From contig JAEUUT010000126.1 of the NCBI GenBank assembly GCA_016787415.1, positions 1-36,072 on the forward strand: 36,072 bases of DNA, read 5' to 3'. Positions 9,202-17,415 of this stretch are shown piece after piece. Origin of the DNA: Saprospiraceae bacterium (GTDB lineage Bacteria > Bacteroidota > Bacteroidia > Chitinophagales > Saprospiraceae). Numbering within the stretch: the stretch's first letter is position 1; the number at the start of each line of letters is the position of its first letter. The translations under genes were made by a program, and so were the position numbers. The notes beneath the pieces were generated by a model. The model did not search any database and had not been told where the DNA came from. It was given only the letters and a program-made list of their open reading frames with translations.

Positions 9202-12200
9202 ATGCACCACGATAACGGTATTTGGGTAAGCACCGAAGATTTGATGCGGGAAGAATCCTTTCTGCAATCGGCGGAAAAAGAGTTTGCGATCGAAAATATC
9301 GATCAGACCGATGGCAAATGGGAAACCAATCGCCGCGACTTCCTGAAACTTCTGGGCTTCGGCCTCGGCGCAGCCACAGTGGCGGCTTCCTGCCAGATTC
9401 CGGTTAAGAAAGCCATTCCGTACGTTACCAAACCCGACGAAATCGTACCGGGCGTGGCCAACTACTTCGCTTCTTCTTTTGTCCATGGCGGCGACTACTG
9501 CGCTGTACTGGTGAAAACCCGCGAAGGCCGCCCGATCAAAATCGAAGGCAATACCCTGAGTGGTGTTACCGGCGGCGGCACCAGCGCCCGCGCACAGGCC
9601 TCCGTACTGAGCCTGTACGACACGCGCCGTATTCAGTTTGCCGGAAAGGTGAGTGATGGTTCGGTGGAAAAAATGGAATGGGCAGCGCTCGACCGCGAAA
9701 TTAAATCCAAACTGGCTGCAGGCGGCCCTGTTCGTATTATTGCCAATACGATCATGAGCCCGACGGCCAAACTGGCGCTCGGCGAATTCGTTGCCAAATA
9801 CCCGAATACGCAAGTCGTTTCCTACGACCCGGTATCCAGCGCAGCACTCGTAGAAGCCAACAAACAATCGTTTGGTGCAGCTGTCGTTCCGTCCTTTAAA
9901 TTCGATGCTGCCGATGTGATTGTATCCTTCGGAGCCGATTTCCTCGGCACTTGGATCAGCCCGGTAGAATACGCTCGCGCTTACGCTAAAAACCGCAAAA
10001 TTACGGGTAAAGGCGGCAAAATGTCGCGCCACTACCAGGTAGAAAGCCACATGTCGCTCACCGGCTCCAACGCCGACAACCGCGTGATGATCAAGCCCAG
10101 CGAAATGGGTGCGGCCATCGTAGCGCTGTACAACGAACTGGCCGGTACTTCCGGTGGCCCGAAAGTAGGCGACAAAGCGGCAGCAGCCATCAAGAAAATT
10201 GCAGCCGACCTGCGCAATGCACGTGGTAAATCGCTCGTAGTGAGCGGCTCCAACAACGTAGCCGAGCAGGTGATCGTCAATAAAATCAATGATATTCTTG
10301 GTAATATCAACACGACGGTCGACTTCACTCGCCCGTCCTACCAACGTCAGGGTGACGAGCGCGCACTGAGCGGACTGATCGCAGAAATGAACGCCGGTCG
10401 CGTACAGGTGGCGCTCGTTTGGGGCGCCAACCCGGCCTGGGAACTGCCGCAATCGGCCGATTTCAAAGCAGCGTTTGCAAAAGTACCCGTACGTGTGTCG
10501 TTCAATACGGTACTCGACGAAACAACCCTGCTGTGCAACTACTCGGCGCCTGCGCACCACCAACTCGAATCCTGGGGTGATGTGGAGCCGAAAGCAGGTT
10601 ATTTAAGCCTGATCCAGCCTACCATCGCTCCCCTGTTCGAAACCCGCCAAGCAGAACTTTCTCTGCTGGAATGGGCCGATAGCGCCAACCTGAACCGCCA
10701 GGACGAGCAGCCATACTACCAATACCTGAAATCGCACTGGGCCAGCGACCTGTTCCAGGGCCAGTCGAAATACAGCACGCCTGCCGCATTCTGGGATATG
10801 AGCCTGCATGATGGCGTGTATGAAAAACCGGCTGCCGACCTGCCCAGTGCTGCTGCATTCGCCGGTACAGTAGACGTAAATGCCGTAACGAAACCATCAG
10901 GCGCCGAACTGGAAATTTCCTTCTACGAAACGGTCAATATCGGTGGCGGCCAGTACGCTCACAACCCATGGCTGCAGGAAATGCCTGATCCGGTGAACCG
11001 TACCGTTTGGGGCAATTACCTGAATATTCCGGTAGAATCCAACGGAAAAGACAAAATCAACGGCTGGAAAGGCCTTGAAGACGGCGACCAGGTAGAAGTA
11101 GAAGTAAATGGCCAGAAACTGACCTGCACGGTGGTACGCAACTTCGGCCAGCCACAAGGCACAGTTTCCATTGCTCTGGGTGGCGGCCGTGAAGCAGGTG
11201 GCTGCGGTGTTACCTACGGCACCAATGTCAATCCGGCACTCAAAGTTGAAAACGGATTTATCCAATACTACTCTTCCGATGTAAAAGTGTCGGACAAAAC
11301 AGGCGTCGATAAGCACTTCGCCTGCGTACAGCACCACCATACACTGGGCGTACACAGCAGTGCCGACGCCAACCACAACATCGACGAAGCAGAATACTTC
11401 CAGGGCTCGCTGACCAAGCGTTCCATCATTTTCCAGACCAACCTGAAAGATTTGCAGGAACTGGAAGAAAAAATGGTGGAATTCCACGAGGAAGCAGAGC
11501 ACCTGAACTCGCAAACGCTGTACCCCAGCACAGACGAGTGGTTTAAAACTGGTCTGAAATGGGGCATGTACGTCGACCTCAATTCCTGCATTGGCTGCGG
11601 CGCCTGCCAGGTGGCCTGTGTGAGCGAAAACAACACGCCGATTGTAGGTAAAAAAGAGGTGGCCCGTCACCACGAAATGACCTGGTTGCGTATCGACCGC
11701 TATTTCTACGGCGATATCGAAAACCCAAAAGTGGTGTATCAGCCGATGATGTGCCAGCACTGCGACAACGCTCCTTGCGAAAACGTTTGCCCGGTATCGG
11801 CTACCACGCACTCGATGGAAGGCATCAACCAGATGGCTTACAACCGTTGCATCGGTACGCGCTACTGCGCCAACAACTGTCCTTACAAAGTGCGCCGTTT
11901 CAACTGGCTCGACTATACCACTGCCGACGTGTGGCCGGCGAACGAAGAACGCGTATTCCATGTGGAAGGCGACGAAAAACCGTTCTATGCCGACAACCTG
12001 ACGCGTATGGTACTCAATCCGGATGTTACCGTTCGTTCGCGTGGTGTGATTGAAAAATGCTCTTTCTGCGTACAACGCATCCAGGAAGGCAAACTCACTG
12101 CCAAACGGGAAGGCCGCGCTATCATGGACAATGATGTTCGTACGGCTTGCCAAACGGCTTGCCCGACCGGCGCGATCGTGTTCGGCAACCTGAACAACCC

Positions 12201-12333
12201 GGAAAGTGAAGTGAATAAAAAAACGAAGGAGGCAGCAGAACTGGCCTATAAAGTGCTGGAAGAAATCAACGTTCGCCCGGCAGTAAGTTACTCTGCAAAA
12301 GTCACCAACACCAACGAAGAACTCTTTTCTTAA
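9202..12333 (+). CDS. actB: ActB: molybdopterin-oxidoreductase-like and iron-sulfur subunit of alternative complex III
   Basis: The 1043-residue protein joins two parts, as is usual for ActB. The N-terminal three quarters resemble the molybdopterin oxidoreductase fold; in this complex it is known to lack the cofactor. The C-terminal quarter is a ferredoxin-like domain with cysteine clusters starting at C796 (CIGCGACQVAC), about C851 (CQHCDNAPC), C883 (CIGTRYCANNC), C953 (CSFC) and C983 (CQTACP). A Tat-like signal is at residues 44-65 (NRRDFLKLLGFGLGAA); it is preceded by an unusually long leader of about 43 residues, the 'Tat-variant' form common in this family. The domain should be exported and sit on the periplasmic side against ActA and ActC. 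Confidence 0.95.
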   Translation: MHHDNGIWVSTEDLMREESFLQSAEKEFAIENIDQTDGKWETNRRDFLKLLGFGLGAATVAASCQIPVKKAIPYVTKPDEIVPGVANYFASSFVHGGDYCAVLVKTREGRPIKIEGNTLSGVTGGGTSARAQASVLSLYDTRRIQFAGKVSDGSVEKMEWAALDREIKSKLAAGGPVRIIANTIMSPTAKLALGEFVAKYPNTQVVSYDPVSSAALVEANKQSFGAAVVPSFKFDAADVIVSFGADFLGTWISPVEYARAYAKNRKITGKGGKMSRHYQVESHMSLTGSNADNRVMIKPSEMGAAIVALYNELAGTSGGPKVGDKAAAAIKKIAADLRNARGKSLVVSGSNNVAEQVIVNKINDILGNINTTVDFTRPSYQRQGDERALSGLIAEMNAGRVQVALVWGANPAWELPQSADFKAAFAKVPVRVSFNTVLDETTLLCNYSAPAHHQLESWGDVEPKAGYLSLIQPTIAPLFETRQAELSLLEWADSANLNRQDEQPYYQYLKSHWASDLFQGQSKYSTPAAFWDMSLHDGVYEKPAADLPSAAAFAGTVDVNAVTKPSGAELEISFYETVNIGGGQYAHNPWLQEMPDPVNRTVWGNYLNIPVESNGKDKINGWKGLEDGDQVEVEVNGQKLTCTVVRNFGQPQGTVSIALGGGREAGGCGVTYGTNVNPALKVENGFIQYYSSDVKVSDKTGVDKHFACVQHHHTLGVHSSADANHNIDEAEYFQGSLTKRSIIFQTNLKDLQELEEKMVEFHEEAEHLNSQTLYPSTDEWFKTGLKWGMYVDLNSCIGCGACQVACVSENNTPIVGKKEVARHHEMTWLRIDRYFYGDIENPKVVYQPMMCQHCDNAPCENVCPVSATTHSMEGINQMAYNRCIGTRYCANNCPYKVRRFNWLDYTTADVWPANEERVFHVEGDEKPFYADNLTRMVLNPDVTVRSRGVIEKCSFCVQRIQEGKLTAKREGRAIMDNDVRTACQTACPTGAIVFGNLNNPESEVNKKTKEAAELAYKVLEEINVRPAVSYSAKVTNTNEELFS

Positions 12334-12354
12334 ATGATGAGTGATGAATAATAC

Positions 12355-12476
12355 TGTTGATAAAGTTGATAAGGTTGATGAAGGTTGATATTCATCGGCT
12401 CGAAAAAGATCAAGTCCTACTCTACCGAGCAGATAAATATCAACCCTCATCAACCTTATCAACCCTCATCAACACA
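12355..12476. repeat. Inverted repeat with GTTGATAAG tandem-repeat arms (actB/actC junction)
   Basis: The left arm, about 12355-12392, consists of GTTGAT(A/G)A(A)G-type units; the right arm, about 12436-12476, is the complement with a few mismatches and one gap. The loop (12393-12435) contains an inner short stem, GGCTCG with CGAGC. Upstream of the left arm, 12334-12350 holds units like those of the actA/actB element. The right arm ends 33 bases before the actC start. Confidence 0.82.
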
Positions 12477-12509
12477 TTATAGAACATCGTTCATAATTGA
12501 TAAACGATT

Positions 12510-13943
12510 ATGTCTCAAGCAGTAGCGCCAGTTCGGCACGTATTGATTACAGGGAACAAATCCTACCACAACATCACGGAGGATTTGTGCGTACCCACCG
12601 AAAAAAGCCCGACCCGCGAGTGGATCATTGCCTTCGCATTGTCGGCGGCTTTCCTCGGACTGTATGTTTTTGCCATCTGTTGGACGGTATGGAAAGGGAT
12701 CGGCGAATGGGGCGCCAACCGCACCATCAACTGGGCCTGGGATATCACCAACTTCGTTTGGTGGATCGGTATCGGTCACGCCGGTACGCTCATCTCGGCC
12801 ATCCTGTTGTTGTTCCGCCAGCGCTGGCGTACGGGTGTAAACCGTGCGGCAGAGGCTATGACCATTTTTGCCGTTATTTGCGCCGGTCAGTTCCCGATCT
12901 TCCACATGGGTCGCGTTTGGCTGGCGTTCTTCATCTTCCCTTTCCCGAATACACGCGGGCCGCTGTGGACGAACTTTAACTCGCCGCTGCTGTGGGACGT
13001 GTTCGCTATCTCGACCTACTTCTCCGTATCGCTGCTGTTCTGGTACACAGGCCTCGTGCCTGACCTGGCTACGGTGCGCGACCGCGCTTCGGGCTTCCGC
13101 CGCAAAATGTACGAGTTCTTCTCGTTCGGCTGGACGGGCAGCGCCAAGCACTGGCAACGCTGGGAGGCACTGTCGCTTGTACTGGCAGGTATTTCTACGC
13201 CACTGGTACTTTCTGTACACACCATCGTATCCTTCGACTTTGCTACTTCGGTCATTCCCGGCTGGCACACCACGATCTTCCCGCCTTACTTCGTTGCGGG
13301 CGCCGTGTTCTCCGGTTTTGCTATGGTACAAACGCTGATGGTAATTACCCGTAAAGTGCTGAAACTGGAAGACTATATCACGATCAACCACATCGAGTCG
13401 ATGAACAAGGTAATCGTACTGACTGGTACGATTGTAGGGGTGGCCTACCTCACCGAGTTGTTTATTGCCTGGTATTCCGGTTATATCTACGAACAATTTG
13501 CTTTCTACAACCGCGTATTCGGTATCTACTGGTGGTCGTATTTCGGTATGATGTTCTGCAACGTGGTAAGCCCGCAGTTGTTTTGGTCGCGCAATATCCG
13601 CCGTAGCATCTGGTGGACATTCTTCCTGAGCATCGTGGTAAATATCGGTATGTGGTTTGAGCGTTTCGTCATCATTGCCACCACGCTTGCACGTGATTAC
13701 TTGCCCTCTTCCTGGAGTTACTACCGCCCGACATGGGTTGAAATTTCCATCTTTACAGGTACAATGGGTCTGTTCTTTACGCTGTACCTGATCTTTACCC
13801 GTGTGGCGCCTGTAGTGGCCATTGCCGAGGTGAAATCTATCCTGAAAGTGGCAGGCGATCAGTACATCGGCCCGGATGCCAAGCACGACGGCCACGGTGC
13901 ATCGCACGGAAAATCGACAGAGAAGAAAGAAGCAGAACACTAA
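12510..13943 (+). CDS. actC: ActC: NrfD/PsrC-like quinol-binding membrane subunit of alternative complex III
   Basis: The 477-residue protein has ten clear hydrophobic segments, the count expected for ActC and longer than classic NrfD. Polar residues inside the membrane part, such as the histidines in GIGHAGTL and FPIFHMGR, are candidates for quinol binding and proton transfer. ActC is the main site of menaquinol oxidation and contacts the ActB iron-sulfur domain. The C-terminal tail is rich in histidine and charged residues (HDGHGASHGK). The start MSQAVAPVRH is 33 bases after the inverted repeat. The spacer to actD (13944-14023) shows no repeat. Confidence 0.94.
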   Translation: MSQAVAPVRHVLITGNKSYHNITEDLCVPTEKSPTREWIIAFALSAAFLGLYVFAICWTVWKGIGEWGANRTINWAWDITNFVWWIGIGHAGTLISAILLLFRQRWRTGVNRAAEAMTIFAVICAGQFPIFHMGRVWLAFFIFPFPNTRGPLWTNFNSPLLWDVFAISTYFSVSLLFWYTGLVPDLATVRDRASGFRRKMYEFFSFGWTGSAKHWQRWEALSLVLAGISTPLVLSVHTIVSFDFATSVIPGWHTTIFPPYFVAGAVFSGFAMVQTLMVITRKVLKLEDYITINHIESMNKVIVLTGTIVGVAYLTELFIAWYSGYIYEQFAFYNRVFGIYWWSYFGMMFCNVVSPQLFWSRNIRRSIWWTFFLSIVVNIGMWFERFVIIATTLARDYLPSSWSYYRPTWVEISIFTGTMGLFFTLYLIFTRVAPVVAIAEVKSILKVAGDQYIGPDAKHDGHGASHGKSTEKKEAEH

Positions 13944-14023
13944 TGATTGGTGCAGGCTCTTTTGCCCAATACCTCGCATTCAACAAAAAAACAATTTATC
14001 ATTGCTAATTCATCCATCTGAAT

Positions 14024-14557
14024 ATGGCTACTGAAAGTAAGAAAGTCCTGTACGGTCTGTATAACGACGAGGAAGACCTCAAAGGCGCTGTGAAAACAGC
14101 CAGTGCGGCGCACCTCGACATCATGGATGTGTACACACCGTTTCCGGTGCATGGACTCGACCCGATTCTCGGGCTGAAAGAAAGCCGCCTGCACTACCTC
14201 GGATTTATCTATGGTGCTATCGGCGCTATGTTCGGGTTTCTGACCATGACCTGGGTATTTACCCGCGACTGGCCCATCGTATTTGGTGGCAAACCATACT
14301 GGTCGGTGCCTGCTTTCATTCCGATCACATTCGAGATGACTGTATTATTCGCCGCCTGGGGTATGACTATTACCTTCTACACCATTTGCGGTATGTGGCC
14401 CGGCGTAAAGGCACAATCGCTCGACAACCGCATTACAGACGATAAATTTTGTCTGGCGTTTGACGTGACAAGCGCTACTGACAATGATGTAGACAAACTC
14501 AAAGGGTTTTTCAGCCAAAGCCATGCGGCAGAGGTGAATGTGAAAACGTTGGGTTGA
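14024..14557 (+). CDS. actD: ActD: DUF3341 membrane subunit of alternative complex III
   Basis: This 177-residue protein is of the DUF3341 family. An N-terminal soluble domain (YGLYNDEEDLKGAVKTA) is followed by two membrane helices at about residues 56-80 and 98-122, and a short soluble tail. In known complexes ActD helps hold ActB-ActC and ActF together and has no redox cofactor. It lies in the standard place between actC and actE. Its stop codon is immediately followed by a tandem-repeat inverted repeat. Confidence 0.92.
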   Translation: MATESKKVLYGLYNDEEDLKGAVKTASAAHLDIMDVYTPFPVHGLDPILGLKESRLHYLGFIYGAIGAMFGFLTMTWVFTRDWPIVFGGKPYWSVPAFIPITFEMTVLFAAWGMTITFYTICGMWPGVKAQSLDNRITDDKFCLAFDVTSATDNDVDKLKGFFSQSHAAEVNVKTLG

Positions 14558-14700
14558 AAAATGTTGATAAGTGTTGATGAGGTTGATAAGGGTTGATATT
14601 CCGTCACTCGATGAACGACAATCCTTCCCTTACCCCGAGCCTTTATTCATCAACCTTTATCAACCTCATCAACCCTCATCAACCTTTATCAACTTATTCA
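14558..14700. repeat. Inverted repeat with GTTGATAAG/GTTGATGAG tandem-repeat arms (actD/actE junction)
   Basis: The left arm (about 14561-14599) repeats GTTGATAAG and GTTGATGAG units. The right arm (about 14648-14700) is the complement and is longer. The loop contains CTCG and CGAG at its edges, forming an inner stem, and resembles the loop of the actB/actC element. The right arm ends about 15 bases before the actE ATG at 14716. Confidence 0.82.
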
Positions 14701-14715
14701 ACAATAAGATTATCA

Positions 14716-15528
14716 ATGAAATACGTAATTGGCGCTATTCTCGGCATCGCTTTATTCGCCTGGCTTTTCTCCCTGTGTTCGCCGGCGGGTAAAAACAAAA
14801 CCGGGCACGAGTACATGCCGGATATGTACCACCAGGTGGCTTACGAAGCCAACCAGTACAGCGCATATTATTGGAACCACTGGGATGATAAAAGTGTGCG
14901 TCACAAAGCAGAACTGTCGCAGCCGCGTGGTAAAGTGGCAGGCTCCATTGCTCGTGGCATGACGGGTGTGTACTACAACGGCCCCGTAGCCCTTGACGTA
15001 GTGCGTGGAAAAAATGCATCCAATGCCATCGCTGCTCCTGTGAACGGTGAATCGCCATTCTATTACGAAAATTCGGAGGCTGATCGCGCTCGTTGCGAAG
15101 ACGAAATGATTGGCAATCCGTTCCCGATCTCCCAGGCTGGCCTCGATCGTGCCAAACCGCTATACAATACATACTGCGGTATCTGCCATGGCGAAAAAGG
15201 TGACGGACAGGGCTGGCTTGTAACCATGCCCGACAGCAAATACCCGGCACAGCCGAAAAACCTGATCGGCGACGATATGATCGGCGCAGGCAATGGTCGC
15301 TACTACTTTGCGATCATGTACGGTAAAAACGTGATGGGCGGCTATCCAGACAAACTGTCGTTTGAAGAGCGCTGGCAGGTGATTCACTATATTCGTTCGC
15401 TGCAGGCAAAATCCAAAAGCCTCGAATATGGTGAAAAATCCAATACCCTGAGCAACGTTGAACAGCCTGCGCATGGCGCCGCTTCCGGCCCCGCCCGTGC
15501 AGGCCATACAGTGATTGTGCCGCAGTAA
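14716..15528 (+). CDS. actE: ActE: monoheme cytochrome c subunit of alternative complex III
   Basis: I choose the ATG at 14716; the open frame begins earlier but only translates the repeat. The 270-residue product has an N-terminal hydrophobic segment with a cysteine (WLFSLCSPAG), which may be a lipid anchor as known for ActE, though leucine before the cysteine is not a good lipobox. One heme motif, CGICH (154-158), lies in a class I cytochrome c domain that includes a later MGGYPDKLSFEERW stretch giving a candidate methionine ligand. It is the likely exit heme towards the oxidase. The spacer to actF (15529-15611) has a small imperfect hairpin near 15580-15605. Confidence 0.92.
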   Translation: MKYVIGAILGIALFAWLFSLCSPAGKNKTGHEYMPDMYHQVAYEANQYSAYYWNHWDDKSVRHKAELSQPRGKVAGSIARGMTGVYYNGPVALDVVRGKNASNAIAAPVNGESPFYYENSEADRARCEDEMIGNPFPISQAGLDRAKPLYNTYCGICHGEKGDGQGWLVTMPDSKYPAQPKNLIGDDMIGAGNGRYYFAIMYGKNVMGGYPDKLSFEERWQVIHYIRSLQAKSKSLEYGEKSNTLSNVEQPAHGAASGPARAGHTVIVPQ

Positions 15529-15611
15529 TTACCCGTGTGGATGAAATATAACCGCCTGAAACCCAACTATTTCAACATCAAAATTCATCAGGTTTTACCT
15601 GAATTTGCGAT

Positions 15612-17246
15612 ATGAATCTGACCAATACGCAATTTGTATTTCAAAGCAAGACCAAAAGCGTCCTGATCGGCGGTATGGTACTGGGCGCTCTGTGCCTTAT
15701 TCTGACATTCATCGGCGACGATGAATACCATACGCGGTTCTGGTCGAACTACCTGCACAATACAGTGTTTTTCACAGGTATCGCCTTTACGTCTATGTTC
15801 TTCCTGTCTGCCCAGATCACGGCATTCGCAGGCTGGAACTCCCTCGTAAAACGCGTGTGGGAATCCATGTCTCAGTTTATGATGGTTGGGCTCGTGCTGG
15901 TAGCCGTACTGGTTATCGGTGTATGGGGCCACATCCACCACCTGTATCACTGGAATACACCGGGCATTACCGACCCGAACAGCCCTATTTATGACCACAT
16001 TATTGACGGCAAATCGGGCTTCCTCAATGCACGTTGGTACACCCTGGGTACGCTGGGCTTCCTGGCAGTATGGTTCTTCTGGTCGTTCAAACTGCGTCAG
16101 GCTTCCATAGCGCAAGATACTGACGAAACGCCGTCTCTCGACTATTACAAAAAACAGCGCAAATGGGCGGCTTCCTTCCTTCCACTGGGCGGTTTCCTGA
16201 GCACGGTCTTTATCTGGCAATCGGTGATGTCAATCGATCCGCACTGGTACAGCACCATGTTTGCATGGTACTCCATGATTTCCATGTGGCTGGGTGGCTT
16301 GTCGATGACCGTTATGCTGATTATTTACCTGAAATCACAGGGTTATCTCGAGTATGTTACCCGCGATCACCTGCACGATATTGGCAAATACCTGTTTGGT
16401 ATTTCCGTATTCTGGACGTACCTGTGGTTCGACCAGTTTATGCTGATCTGGTATGCCAACAACGGTGAGGAAACGATTTACTTCAAGGAACGTATGAACC
16501 ACTATCCGGTGTTGTTCTGGGGCAACCTGCTCCTCAACTTCGTTACACCGTTCCTGATTCTGATGCGCAATGACACCAAACGCAAGTTCGGTACCATGTT
16601 CTTTGTTGCAGTGATCGTATTTTTTGGCCACTGGTGGGACTATTTCTACATGATTAAACCGGGTGCTCGTATTGCAGCACATGAAGCAAAGGAAATTTCC
16701 GAAGGCAAAGTGAAAACACACGAAGCCACTTCTTTGGAAAAAGCCGCTGCCGAACCTAAAATGACGACAACCGAAGCGCACAGCGATGCTACCGCCACCG
16801 CAACACCTGCTGCCGAAGGAGAAGCCGCTGCACACCACGAAGACGCCGCCGCACATGCTGCCGCTCCTGCCGAAACACAGGAGGCTCCGGCACAAGGAGA
16901 GGCTGCACATGCTGGAAATGAGCATGGGGAAGATGTGCACGGTGAGGACATGCATGACGAGGCAGCACATGCCGGAACTGAGCATGGAGAAGATGTACAT
17001 GGAGAAGAACATGGCCATGAAGGTGATAAATCCTTTAAAGCAGGATTTACACTGCCGGGCTTCCTTGAACTCGGCACCTTGATTGGGTTCCTTAGCCTGT
17101 TCCTGTTCTTCTTCTTCAACAAATTGAGCAGCGCTTCATTGGTTCCGTGGAAAGATCCATACCTGGAAGAAAGTAAGCACCACGAAACAGGCGCGCTTAT
17201 CAATACAGAAGTTGAAGAAAGTCATGGACACGATGATCATCATTGA
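15612..17246 (+). CDS. actF: ActF: NrfD-like membrane subunit of alternative complex III with a long His/Glu/Ala-rich linker
   Basis: The 544-residue protein has nine hydrophobic segments up to about residue 347, then a hydrophilic linker of about 128 residues, then a last membrane helix (about 476-500) and a His-rich tail. ActF is the ActC paralogue that forms the second half-channel of the complex. The linker is low in complexity, rich in Ala, Glu and His, and contains a tandem 20-residue duplication (60 bases each, 16905-16964 and 16965-17024) with HGEDVHGE in both copies. ActF proteins are usually about 400-450 residues, so the linker accounts for the extra length. Its function is unknown; metal binding is possible. 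Confidence 0.92.
   Translation: MNLTNTQFVFQSKTKSVLIGGMVLGALCLILTFIGDDEYHTRFWSNYLHNTVFFTGIAFTSMFFLSAQITAFAGWNSLVKRVWESMSQFMMVGLVLVAVLVIGVWGHIHHLYHWNTPGITDPNSPIYDHIIDGKSGFLNARWYTLGTLGFLAVWFFWSFKLRQASIAQDTDETPSLDYYKKQRKWAASFLPLGGFLSTVFIWQSVMSIDPHWYSTMFAWYSMISMWLGGLSMTVMLIIYLKSQGYLEYVTRDHLHDIGKYLFGISVFWTYLWFDQFMLIWYANNGEETIYFKERMNHYPVLFWGNLLLNFVTPFLILMRNDTKRKFGTMFFVAVIVFFGHWWDYFYMIKPGARIAAHEAKEISEGKVKTHEATSLEKAAAEPKMTTTEAHSDATATATPAAEGEAAAHHEDAAAHAAAPAETQEAPAQGEAAHAGNEHGEDVHGEDMHDEAAHAGTEHGEDVHGEEHGHEGDKSFKAGFTLPGFLELGTLIGFLSLFLFFFFNKLSSASLVPWKDPYLEESKHHETGALINTEVEESHGHDDHH
16905..17024 (+). repeat. Two tandem 60-bp units inside actF
   Basis: Two in-frame 60-base copies encode 20-residue units that start AAHAG and share EHGEDVHGE. 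They differ at several positions, so the duplication is not fresh. Each copy carries four or more histidines. Confidence 0.8.
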
Positions 17247-17259
17247 TCTTGACGTAATC

Positions 17260-17369
17260 ATGTGTTTGGGTGTTTGAGTGTTTTGGAAGTGCTTCGCTTT
17301 AGGAATTTGAACGTAAAGCCGTGATCAACGAACTACCAAAACACCAAAACATAAAAACACAAAAACACG
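17260..17369. repeat. Inverted repeat with GTGTTTTG-type tandem-repeat arms (actF/coxB junction)
   Basis: The left arm (about 17260-17290) is made of GTGTTTGG/GTGTTTTGG units. The right arm (about 17331-17369) carries the complement, ACCAAAACACCAAAACA and related units. The match is less perfect than in the other junction elements. The loop has an inner stem, GCTTTA with TAAAGC. It lies between the act and cox halves of the operon. Confidence 0.72.
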
Positions 17370-17415
17370 AGAACAATCACACCTTCGGGTTAGTTAAAGG
17401 AATAAAACTTTATCA

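Noticed and set aside
12477..13979. 500-residue minus-strand frame opposite actC
   Set aside because: Complement of the ten-helix ActC gene; no recognisable domain.
14593..14715. Extended N-terminus of ActE
   Set aside because: It translates the tandem-repeat element; the ATG at 14716 is followed by a proper membrane or signal segment.
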